From the NCBI GenBank assembly GCA_025934615.1, contig JAICXS010000027.1:1-10872 (forward strand): DNA of 10,872 nucleotides. Direction: 5' to 3'. This document shows, piece after piece, positions 1-6,532 of the stretch (positions are counted from its first letter, which is position 1; every line of letters starts with the position of its first letter). The position numbers were made by a program, and so were the translations under genes. The notes under the pieces are model-generated. The model saw only the letters and a program-made list of their open reading frames with translations, did not search any database and was not told the DNA's origin. Source of the stretch: Nitrospiraceae bacterium. GTDB lineage: Bacteria; Nitrospirota; Nitrospiria; Nitrospirales; Nitrospiraceae.

Positions 1-111
1 ATTCCAAAAGGTCTTTTTCGGATAGTGGGACGCCCTGCTTCGTCGTATGAATGCTGCGGAGGACTCAGGGGAGTTCTTTAGGGAGATTCATGTCCGACGA
101 GGAAGACTGCT
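1..111. other. Upstream region of the four-gene cluster, possible tail of a preceding gene
   Basis: No complete gene is visible here. One forward frame is open from base 1 to a TAG at 79-81, so the last ~26 codons of a preceding gene could lie here, but nothing in the translation is recognisable. A good Shine-Dalgarno-like AGGGAG (about 80-85) precedes an ATG at 90 that opens a nine-codon ORF ending at 119, overlapping the GTG start of the next gene. A second purine stretch, GAGGAA around 99-104, sits 7-8 bases before that GTG. I see no convincing -35/-10 pair and no terminator hairpin, so the cluster's promoter may lie further left. Confidence 0.35.
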
Positions 112-1746
112 GTGATTAAGGCGAGCCAATGGCTCACCGCGCTATTCGTCGGGTGCAGTCTCCTTTGGTTTGATCACGCCATGGCGCAAGTCTCGATCAA
201 TCCTCAACAATACGATCTCGCTCTGTCCAAGGGTATGCTCAAATTCAATGAGGGCCAATATCAGGAGGCGATGTTGCTTTTTCGGCAAGCGTTGGATGCC
301 AAGCCTAGCGATCCTGATGCCAGTTATTATTTGGGCCAAACCTTGATCCGAACGAAACGGTACCAAGAAGCGGAAACGCTTTTCCGCACTGCCGTCGAGG
401 GAGATCCGGCATCCGGCCGAGCCAAATTGGGACTAGCGATGGCGCAGTACCATCAGGAGAAATATCAAGAGGCATTGGACCATCTCAATGCCGCACAAAC
501 ACAGCTGCCGAACGATCCCTTGGTCTATTATTTTCAAGGACTCACCTATATCCGCCTGGGGGCCTATGAGAAGGCCGATGCGCCCCTCTCGAAGGCAATC
601 CAATTGAGCCCCGATCTTATGTCGGAAGGGCGCTATCAGCGCGGCGTTGCGCAATACGGCCTCGGCCGGTATGAAGAGGCGGCCACGGAATTTGAAGCGG
701 CAATTGCGGCGGAACCTGCCTCGGACTTAGCGCAGGCGGCGCGAATCTATTTGATGAATATTCGAGAGGGCTCGCAGGGTACCGAGCGGAGACGATTGGA
801 TCCCACGCAACCCCAGGTACCGATCCCGACCGCAACCCAAAAGCGGTGGAACTTGAGCTTCAGCGTGAGCCCGCAGTTCGACACCAATGTCGTAATCTTG
901 CCGCTCGGGGTGCAGCCGCCGGGCGGATCGACGGGGATCTCGCAGAAAAGCGATTATCGCACGGTCTTCACGGTCCGTGGGGAATATCGGGCGTTACAGA
1001 CGGACCAGTGGACCATCGGCACATCCTACGGCTTTTATCAGAGCTTCCATAGCACACTGAGCGGCTTCGATGTGCAAGATCATACCCCGTCGGTCTATGT
1101 GCAACATCGCTATGGGCGGTTTCAATCTCGGGTGGATTATCTCTTCGATTATGTCACGGTCGGACGCGACCCCTTTCTGGTTTCACATGCGTTGCGTCCG
1201 GTCTTCTCCGTCCGCGAAGGCGACAATTGGTTCACGCAATTGCAACTCGGCTATCAAAACAAGGATTTCAAAAGCGATCGTTTTGCCTTGAATTCAACGA
1301 GAGACGGCAAAAATTGGCTCGTCGGCGTCTCGCAGTTCTACCATTTCGCGGAGAATGCCGGTATTGCCCGCGTCGGCTACATCTTCGATACCGATCGGAC
1401 AGGCGGGGGATCGCCATCGGTCGCACTTGTCGCCAGTAACGCCGATTGGGATTATACGGGACATCGCTTCACGACTGGTCTCCGCGTGCCGCCCGTGTAC
1501 ACGTGGACTCCGGATTTTACATTCGATTATTACCGGCAGAATTACGATAACCCTAATTTTTTTTCGGCCGGTGGGCGAACGGTGCGGCACGACGACATCT
1601 ATATCGCCACGGCAGGGGTGTCCCGTCCGATCACCCAACACCTCTTTCTTGGCCTCCAGTATAGCTATACCCGGGATAAGTCCAATCTCCAGCTCTTCAA
1701 TTATGAGCGCATGGTGTACTCCCTGACGTTAAGCGGGAATTTTTGA
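112..1746 (+). CDS. TPR protein fused to a C-terminal outer-membrane beta-barrel
   Basis: A 544-residue exported protein. Residues 1-25 are a signal peptide (hydrophobic core LTALFVGCSLLWF, likely cleavage after AMA). Residues ~34-205 form about five 34-residue TPR units, each with the usual Gly/Ala/Tyr spacing and a closing Pro (for example YQEAMLLFRQALDAKPSD). After a polar linker (~215-243), residues ~245-544 alternate polar and hydrophobic/aromatic residues in barrel-strand fashion, and the protein ends YSLTLSGNF with the terminal Phe typical of BAM-inserted proteins. A periplasmic TPR region attached to an outer-membrane barrel is known from Slam (DUF560) lipoprotein translocators and from exopolysaccharide exporters such as PgaA and BcsC; length and order fit a Slam-like layout, but I cannot confirm membership. 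The GTG start is chosen because an in-frame TAG lies at 79-81, it has a GAGGA site and it gives a complete signal peptide. First gene of the cluster. Confidence 0.88.
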   Translation: MIKASQWLTALFVGCSLLWFDHAMAQVSINPQQYDLALSKGMLKFNEGQYQEAMLLFRQALDAKPSDPDASYYLGQTLIRTKRYQEAETLFRTAVEGDPASGRAKLGLAMAQYHQEKYQEALDHLNAAQTQLPNDPLVYYFQGLTYIRLGAYEKADAPLSKAIQLSPDLMSEGRYQRGVAQYGLGRYEEAATEFEAAIAAEPASDLAQAARIYLMNIREGSQGTERRRLDPTQPQVPIPTATQKRWNLSFSVSPQFDTNVVILPLGVQPPGGSTGISQKSDYRTVFTVRGEYRALQTDQWTIGTSYGFYQSFHSTLSGFDVQDHTPSVYVQHRYGRFQSRVDYLFDYVTVGRDPFLVSHALRPVFSVREGDNWFTQLQLGYQNKDFKSDRFALNSTRDGKNWLVGVSQFYHFAENAGIARVGYIFDTDRTGGGSPSVALVASNADWDYTGHRFTTGLRVPPVYTWTPDFTFDYYRQNYDNPNFFSAGGRTVRHDDIYIATAGVSRPITQHLFLGLQYSYTRDKSNLQLFNYERMVYSLTLSGNF

Positions 1747-1757
1747 GGCGCATGCCG

Positions 1758-3110
1758 ATGTCCAGTTTCCTCGCGCGTATCCTGTTTGTCGCAAGTCTGT
1801 GTTTATCGATCGCGGCCTCACCGGCGCGCTCGCCGGGAACCGCCCCTATCGGGCTCGTCACGACTCTGGAAGGCAAGGCTTATGTCGCTCGCGAAGGCGT
1901 GTCCAAGCCCGTGCCGCTCGGCGCGCAGGATGAAGTGTTCGTGCATGATGTGATCGAAACCCAATCGCATTCGCGGCTCAAAATCTTATTTCAAGACGAC
2001 AGTCTGATTACCATCGCAGAAAATAGCCGCTTCGCGATCCGCGACTATGTCCATAGCGGACGAAGTCCTTCCAAGATGGTGATTCAACTCGACCGCGGCA
2101 CCATCCGCAGTTCCATCGGCGGTCATCCGTCCGCTTCCGAGTCGATGTTCGAAATCCAGACCCCAACCGCCTCGATGGCGGCACGAGAAGCTTATTTCAC
2201 GGTGTGGATCGACGAGGGCGTCCCAGCTCTGATTCAGGAACTGGAACAATCGTCGGCATCGACGAAGGGCAATGTACCCCAAGGGCCATTAGGTCCCCCG
2301 GCACTTTCTCCTCGGCAGGTTGGTCTTGCAAATATCGGACAGGTCGGCTCTGTGACGCTGACGTCGGGCGGCGAAACGACCATCATCAATCCAGGTCAGT
2401 ATCTTATCGCGTCGCCTAATACGGAATCTCCCACGCCGAGCACCTGGATCGGTACGCCGCCCTTCCCGATTGCGGCGATCGTGGCCGCGACCGATCTCAA
2501 AGTGCCCCCGAAATTAGAGACGCCCAAAGAGACGTTACGACTGGTCGGCGGGACGGCTAACACGGCGGTGACGGCAGGCGTGTCCGGCATACCGCCCGCG
2601 GCACTCGCTCCACCTGTGGGGCAGATTCGTGTCCCCCAAGTCATGATGACACCGCCATTCCCAATTTCCCAGTCTGCCGGACAACCTACAAGCCCTGGGC
2701 CGGCGCCGACACCAACGCCGGCCCCGGTGCCTCCTCCGGCGCCGCACCCGGTACCGCCACCGACACCACCCCCCACACCGCCACCGCACCCGGTGCCACC
2801 ACCGACGCCACCGCCCACGCCGCCCCCGGTGCCACCGCCGACACCACCGCCCACACCGCCGCCGGTGCCGCCACCGACACCGCCGCCAGCGCCGCATCCT
2901 GTACCGCCGCCCACGCCACCACCCATACCGCCCCCGGTGCCGCCACCGACGCCGCCCCCGGTGCCGCCACCGACACCGCCTCCTGTGCCACCGCCAGTAC
3001 CGCCACCGGTGCCGCCGCCGACGCCGCCCCCGGCGCCGGTTCCTGCACCAGCTCCCGCGCCGCTGCCCGTTCCGGTGCTACCACCGACGTCGCCACCTGG
3101 ACATCGGTAG
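1758..3110 (+). CDS. Secreted FecR-domain protein with a long polyproline C-terminal tail
   Basis: About 450 residues. It starts with a signal peptide (core ILFVASLCLSIAA, cleavage near SPARS). A FecR domain follows, roughly nt 1850-2190: a beta-rich stretch with GLVTTLEGKAYV, a DEVFVHDVIETQ turn, LKILFQDDSLITIAENS and MVIQLDRGTIRSSIG. In classical FecR this domain is periplasmic and signals through an anti-sigma segment; here there is no cytoplasmic or transmembrane part, so a role as sigma regulator is unlikely and a structural or ligand-binding role is more plausible. A middle segment (~nt 2200-2690) has no recognised fold. The last ~135 residues are almost entirely Pro with T, V, A and H, and nothing folded follows. 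I chose ATG 1758 because GAGG at 1745-1748 is 9 bases away. ATG 1752 or TTG 1743, which would overlap the previous stop, are alternatives that alter only the N-terminus. Confidence 0.85.
   Translation: MSSFLARILFVASLCLSIAASPARSPGTAPIGLVTTLEGKAYVAREGVSKPVPLGAQDEVFVHDVIETQSHSRLKILFQDDSLITIAENSRFAIRDYVHSGRSPSKMVIQLDRGTIRSSIGGHPSASESMFEIQTPTASMAAREAYFTVWIDEGVPALIQELEQSSASTKGNVPQGPLGPPALSPRQVGLANIGQVGSVTLTSGGETTIINPGQYLIASPNTESPTPSTWIGTPPFPIAAIVAATDLKVPPKLETPKETLRLVGGTANTAVTAGVSGIPPAALAPPVGQIRVPQVMMTPPFPISQSAGQPTSPGPAPTPTPAPVPPPAPHPVPPPTPPPTPPPHPVPPPTPPPTPPPVPPPTPPPTPPPVPPPTPPPAPHPVPPPTPPPIPPPVPPPTPPPVPPPTPPPVPPPVPPPVPPPTPPPAPVPAPAPAPLPVPVLPPTSPPGHR
2730..3032 (+). repeat. Polyproline-coding degenerate tandem repeat (PPPT/PPPV units)
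   Basis: The DNA is a run of CCN codons interrupted every fourth codon, mainly by ACG/ACA/ACC (Thr) or GTG/GTA (Val), occasionally GCG, CAC or ATA. The core encodes about 23 successive PPP triplets, with the larger motif APHPVPPPT appearing near both ends of the array (about 2739 and 2889). Flanking Pro/Ala-rich sequence extends this to about 2694-3107. Codon choice varies between copies (CCG, CCC, CCA, CCT), so the array is not a recent perfect expansion. On the opposite strand the same DNA reads as poly-Gly, which explains the long open frames there. Confidence 0.9.
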
Positions 3111-3114
3111 AAGT

Positions 3115-3124
3115 GGAGAGGAGA
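3115..3124 (+). promoter_or_regulatory. Strong ribosome binding site that sets the start at 3131
   Basis: GGAGAGGAGA contains AGGAG (3119-3123), followed by a 7-base spacer to ATG 3131. This favours ATG 3131 over the in-frame GTG at 3113, which lies before the site and would put a charged ERRQQ stretch in front of the signal peptide. Confidence 0.8.
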
Positions 3125-3130
3125 CAACAG

Positions 3131-4381
3131 ATGAAGCAGATTATACTCATTGCGATGTTAATCCTGTTCGGAAACGGCTTGTCCGATCTTGCCGGTGCAG
3201 GACCAGCACCGGATGGAAGCACACCAGTCGGTGCCATGACTGTGATCGGCGCCTGTGGCAATAAGCAAGGGCGAGAAAAGTACACCTGCTATGAGACGTC
3301 CTTGCTTCACATCGTGAAGGCGGCAGGAGTGGCGACGGCGATGGATGTACTATCGGTAGTTGGAGCGTTGGACGAAGATGTGCAGCGTGACGGTCATGTC
3401 TACGCACATGCCATCGGGATCGCCGGCTTTCAATCGGATCCCGATGTAGGAAAGACGTTTGCGCGTTGCTCGGAACTCTTTCAGTCCGGTTGCTATCATG
3501 GAGTGATCCAAGCGTATCTCGAGCATGTGCTCGATCCATCGCTGGTTGGTGATTCGGAACGTATCAACGCGCTCTGCCAGGCGTATCGTACAGCGACTGG
3601 GAGCCGATGGCTGCTCTTTCAGTGCGTGCATGCCCTGGGGCATGGGTTCACGAGCTTCTATGCGCACGACCTTCCACGCGCACTGCTCGGATGCGATCTT
3701 CTTACAGATGACTGGGATCGCCATAGCTGTTATGGCGGCGCGTTCATGGAAAATGTGGTGCATGCCATTCATCCGCATCATCCGACTCCCGCGTCGACAC
3801 ACGTCGCCGTGGTCGAGCATGGGCGGCACGTGCCGCATTCCGACTTCGTGCCGATCAAGGCGAGCGATCCGCTACACCCCTGTTCGATGTTGGACGACCG
3901 GTATTTAATGGATTGTTACTTGATGCAGACGTCCATCATTCTCTATTTGAACCATGGCGACATGGCCGATGCCGCCCGCACCTGCGACGGCGCGCCATCG
4001 GCGATGCGCGTCGCGTGTTATCAAAGCTTGGGGCGAGATATCAGTTCCTATAGTTTGCAGCAACCAGACGAATCCATCCGGATGTGCTCATTGGGCAATC
4101 CGGACTATCAACCGTGGTGCTACGTCGGGCTGGTGAAGAATTTCATCGACGTCACGTCCAAGCCTGAGAGCGGATTGAACTTTTGCCCGCGTGTCTCCGG
4201 TCCGGCGAATCAAGTGAAATGTTACGAGGCCGTCGGAGAAGAGATCTGGGCCTTGACCGCCAACGAGGCTCAGCGGGCGTCGCTCTGCGGAAGGACGCAA
4301 GGGGATCTCTATGAAGCCTGCCGATATGGGGCCCGCTTGCGGCAAGAGCCTCCGGCGAGCGTTCCGATCGCCCGGCAATAA
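3131..4381 (+). CDS. Secreted cysteine-pair repeat protein with a His-rich segment, unknown function
   Basis: A 416-residue exported protein; I do not recognise a named family. Residues 1-23 are a signal peptide (MKQIILIAMLILFGNG...AGA). The mature chain has exactly 18 cysteines, all falling in nine pairs: 42/53, 113/121, 149/165, 188/200, 251/262, 285/296, 319/330, 352/364 and 386/397. Seven of the nine pairs have the second Cys followed by Tyr (for example CYHGV, CYGGA, CYVGL), and most are spaced C-x10/11-C. This implies a repeat fold stapled by disulfides in the periplasm or outside the cell, comparable in principle to disulfide-linked Sel1-like proteins, but the spacing differs. Residues 211-249 hold nine His, and CVHALGHGF (165-173) and YAHAI (91-95) add more, suggesting a metal site. 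It lies 20 bases after the FecR gene and 24 before the next gene, so it is very likely co-transcribed. Confidence 0.85.
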   Translation: MKQIILIAMLILFGNGLSDLAGAGPAPDGSTPVGAMTVIGACGNKQGREKYTCYETSLLHIVKAAGVATAMDVLSVVGALDEDVQRDGHVYAHAIGIAGFQSDPDVGKTFARCSELFQSGCYHGVIQAYLEHVLDPSLVGDSERINALCQAYRTATGSRWLLFQCVHALGHGFTSFYAHDLPRALLGCDLLTDDWDRHSCYGGAFMENVVHAIHPHHPTPASTHVAVVEHGRHVPHSDFVPIKASDPLHPCSMLDDRYLMDCYLMQTSIILYLNHGDMADAARTCDGAPSAMRVACYQSLGRDISSYSLQQPDESIRMCSLGNPDYQPWCYVGLVKNFIDVTSKPESGLNFCPRVSGPANQVKCYEAVGEEIWALTANEAQRASLCGRTQGDLYEACRYGARLRQEPPASVPIARQ

Positions 4382-4396
4382 TCGACGGAAAGGACT

Positions 4397-4402
4397 GGAG
4401 GT
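4397..4402 (+). promoter_or_regulatory. Ribosome binding site of the protease-like gene
   Basis: GGAGGT lies just before ATG 4406. The spacer is short (3-4 bases), but the match to the anti-Shine-Dalgarno sequence is complete. Confidence 0.65.
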
Positions 4403-4405
4403 GTT

Positions 4406-5794
4406 ATGAACACAATGATGTCTCGCGCGTTCCTGGGATGTGTTTTGTTTGCGGCGGTTTTATCCACCATGTCCTGTGCGGCACGGACGCGGTATCTCAC
4501 GGTCCGTCCCCCGCAGGCGCTTCCGACAGAAGGCCAGCCGCTGCCCTTGACCGCCGCTCTGGTCCTTCCTGACGCCATCAGAAACGCGACCGATCAGGAG
4601 CTCATCAGTTGCCCGTTCAGCACGACGTCGTTTGTGTTTCAGATAGGTGCGGGATTTGAGAAAGGAGCGTTATTGGCACTGTCCCATGCCTTCACCAAAG
4701 TAGACGTGGTGAAAGAAAAGAAACTCGGCCAGTACGATGTCTTTATCGAACCGGCTGCTCCGGACATTGAATTGCAAGGGCACTGTAATCTCTTCGTCAA
4801 TGAACGGCCCACACTCGATGCCAAAGCCAGCGTGTCGGTCCGCAGTACCGATCGCAAGGATCAGCCTCTCCTAGATGCTATTTTTTCATCGGGTCAGCAT
4901 ACCGAAGAGAAGGTCTTAGATGTCGTCGGAAAAGCAATGGCAGAGCTGCTCCAGACCATGGCCCAAGGATTGATGTCGGCTCCGAAAATGCAGACCTACG
5001 CCGGCCTTCCGCCGAGTGCGGAGCCGGCCGAGCAGAAAGTGGCTGAGTCTACCCCAAGGAAAACCGATGCTCCGGCACAGGCTGTGCCGGCCAAGCGCGT
5101 ACCGGCCGCCTTTCCGGCCGTACCGGCGGTTTCTGAGCCGGCGCGTCCAGTGATTACCGGCGCGGGATTCAGCGTCGGGTTCGGGTATGTGGTGACGGCG
5201 TACCATCTCGTTGCCGGTAAGTCGTACGCGACGGTCTACGAGCATGAGCGGGCCTTGTCTGCGGCGCTTGTCTTGCGAGACCGGCTCAGCAATGTGGCCT
5301 TATTAAAAGTAGAGGAAGGAGACGACACTCCCGCTCTGCCGGGTCTTCGGCTCGGTGATGGCACCAAACTCAAGGTGGGCGAGCGCGTATGGGTCAGCGA
5401 TCTCTCACCCTCGACGAATGGCGTGGAAAAAGTCATCTGGAAAGAAGCGCGGCTTCGTCCGTTGCCGGGCAACGCGAATGGAGATCCTCGAATCCTGCCG
5501 CTCTCGTTAGCGACCCCGCTTCAGCATAGCGGGGGCCCGGTGCTCAATGAACAGGGGGAAGTTATCGGGATGATGTTGGCTCCGGCCGACGCGGAACACC
5601 TGTTCTCGAATCTTGGGCCATTGTCCCCGGATACCGGGGTGGCCATTAAGATTCAATATCCCAAATGGCTCCTATCCATGTTGCCGGAATCAGAATTCAT
5701 CTTGCCGGCATCGATGCCTCGCTCGCTTCCGATCTCTACGTTGATTGAAAATGCCAAGCCGCAAGTCGTGGTGATCAAGGCTGCGGCGAGATAA
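4406..5794 (+). CDS. Exported protein with trypsin/DegP-like domain and altered catalytic triad
   Basis: 462 residues. The N-terminus (hydrophobic FLGCVLFAAVLST, then MSCAA) is either a lipoprotein signal with a degenerate lipobox (TMSC) or a normal signal peptide cut nearby. Residues ~30-195 form a first domain I do not recognise. Residues ~205-250 are an Ala/Pro linker. Residues ~255-440 follow the S1C (DegP/HtrA) serine-protease pattern: VVTAYHLVAG with His267, DRLSNVALLKV where the catalytic Asp would be, and HSGGPVLN with Ser375. The expected D of the 'DLALLKV' motif is Asn296, giving His-Asn-Ser. In trypsin, Asp-to-Asn at this position nearly abolishes activity, so this may be a binding or scaffold domain, or a very weak protease. 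No PDZ domain follows; the chain ends soon after the protease fold. Last gene of the cluster; its stop lies 8 bases from the stop of the opposing gene. Confidence 0.87.
   Translation: MNTMMSRAFLGCVLFAAVLSTMSCAARTRYLTVRPPQALPTEGQPLPLTAALVLPDAIRNATDQELISCPFSTTSFVFQIGAGFEKGALLALSHAFTKVDVVKEKKLGQYDVFIEPAAPDIELQGHCNLFVNERPTLDAKASVSVRSTDRKDQPLLDAIFSSGQHTEEKVLDVVGKAMAELLQTMAQGLMSAPKMQTYAGLPPSAEPAEQKVAESTPRKTDAPAQAVPAKRVPAAFPAVPAVSEPARPVITGAGFSVGFGYVVTAYHLVAGKSYATVYEHERALSAALVLRDRLSNVALLKVEEGDDTPALPGLRLGDGTKLKVGERVWVSDLSPSTNGVEKVIWKEARLRPLPGNANGDPRILPLSLATPLQHSGGPVLNEQGEVIGMMLAPADAEHLFSNLGPLSPDTGVAIKIQYPKWLLSMLPESEFILPASMPRSLPISTLIENAKPQVVVIKAAAR
5072..5090 (+). repeat. Perfect inverted repeat inside the linker-coding segment
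   Basis: CCGGCACA (5072-5079), loop GGC, TGTGCCGG (5083-5090): an 8-bp perfect stem with a three-base loop. It lies in a stretch coding the Ala/Pro linker, where the hexamer CCGGCC occurs five times (starting at 5001, 5024, 5087, 5102 and 5114). A second, bulged stem with an 11-bp total lies at 5000-5028. It is coding DNA, so the structure may be incidental. Confidence 0.55.
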
Positions 5795-5802
5795 GCGATG
5801 AA

Positions 5803-6348
5803 TCAGCGGATGGCGCTCTCTTGTGGATTGACGGCCTGATAGGCTTGAATAAATTTGCCCAGATAGTCGTGCACCGTCGTTTTGAGCATGGAGACATCGA
5901 GTGCGGTCATCGCTCCGACCGCGTGGACACGCCACGTCGGAGCAAACACCGAAATCGAGGGATATCGAGTCAGCGTCACGGTCTGATTGAGGCTAATTTC
6001 CAACGAGTAGGTATGAAACGCATCGGTATGCAGCAGGCTCAATTGTATGTACAGATACGGATAGCCCGGTTGATTCAGCCGCTCTTTGTCCCGCAGCACC
6101 CGGATGCCGGCTTGCTCTAGTTGGGCCTCTAGGTCGGTTTTCAGAAGGCCCCCGGAGAGTCCATCGATGTCTAACGATTCGACAACGACTTCCACGCCGG
6201 TGAGATCGCGAAGCGTATCCCGTTTGCCTTCGCCATAGAGAATGCCGTTAGCGCCCATCTGGGCTGATGCTGTGAGGGACCCACAGAGCCACAGGCATAC
6301 CCAGAGAGTTGACAGCGCATATCTCAGGTAGAGCGATGGGGTTCTCAT
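5803..6348 (-). CDS. Secreted protein of unknown function
   Basis: 181 residues with a clear signal peptide (core YALSTLWVCLWLCGSLTASA, cut near SAQ). The mature part looks like a single small alpha/beta domain: GVEVVVESLDIDG, then GLLKTDLEAQLEQAGIRVL (an amphipathic helix), YPYLYIQLSLL, a hydrophobic strand LEISLNQTVTLTR, a TW motif, and a final helix VHDYLGKFIQAYQAVNP. Alternating strands and helices with this order recur in unnamed exported proteins of many bacteria, but I cannot give a family name or role. It is convergent with the protease-like gene and divergent from the DUF4112 gene, so it has its own promoter. No strong Shine-Dalgarno precedes the ATG; an in-frame TGA lies 12 bases upstream of it, so longer forms are excluded. 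Confidence 0.8.
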   Translation of the reverse strand: MRTPSLYLRYALSTLWVCLWLCGSLTASAQMGANGILYGEGKRDTLRDLTGVEVVVESLDIDGLSGGLLKTDLEAQLEQAGIRVLRDKERLNQPGYPYLYIQLSLLHTDAFHTYSLEISLNQTVTLTRYPSISVFAPTWRVHAVGAMTALDVSMLKTTVHDYLGKFIQAYQAVNPQESAIR

Positions 6349-6532
6349 ATCAATCCGTCATGACGTTGAATTGTATTGCCATCCGCCCGAATCGACATCC
6401 TATATGTCCCCACACTCGTACCTCTTTTGAGCGGTCTCTGTCTACGTCAAAGGAGCGATACGGCTCTTAGAAGAAGGCCGGCCGGTAGCCTCCCTGTCTG
6501 CCGTGGTATCGTAGAGCAAGACGGACCTTCAT
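6349..6532. other. Divergent intergenic spacer, promoters expected
   Basis: This 184-base spacer separates two divergent genes and must drive both. On the plus strand TTGCCA (6376-6381) and TATATG (6401-6406) resemble -35 and -10 boxes, but the 19-base spacing is longer than ideal. A GGCCGGCC palindrome lies around 6477-6484. No RNA gene or terminator is evident. Confidence 0.3.

Noticed and set aside
2730..3032. Repeat array considered as a CRISPR array
   Set aside because: Units are short codon-phased CCN repeats with no unique spacers of constant length; it is coding.
2396..3127. Long minus-strand open frame encoding a glycine-rich protein, and another overlapping one rich in Ala/Val
   Set aside because: These are antisense readings of the CCN-rich polyproline array; the frames lack stops because of composition. 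The plus-strand frame has a signal peptide and a FecR domain.
3113..3130. GTG at 3113 as the start of the cysteine-pair protein
   Set aside because: The ribosome site lies after it, at 3115-3124, and points to ATG 3131, which gives a clean signal peptide.
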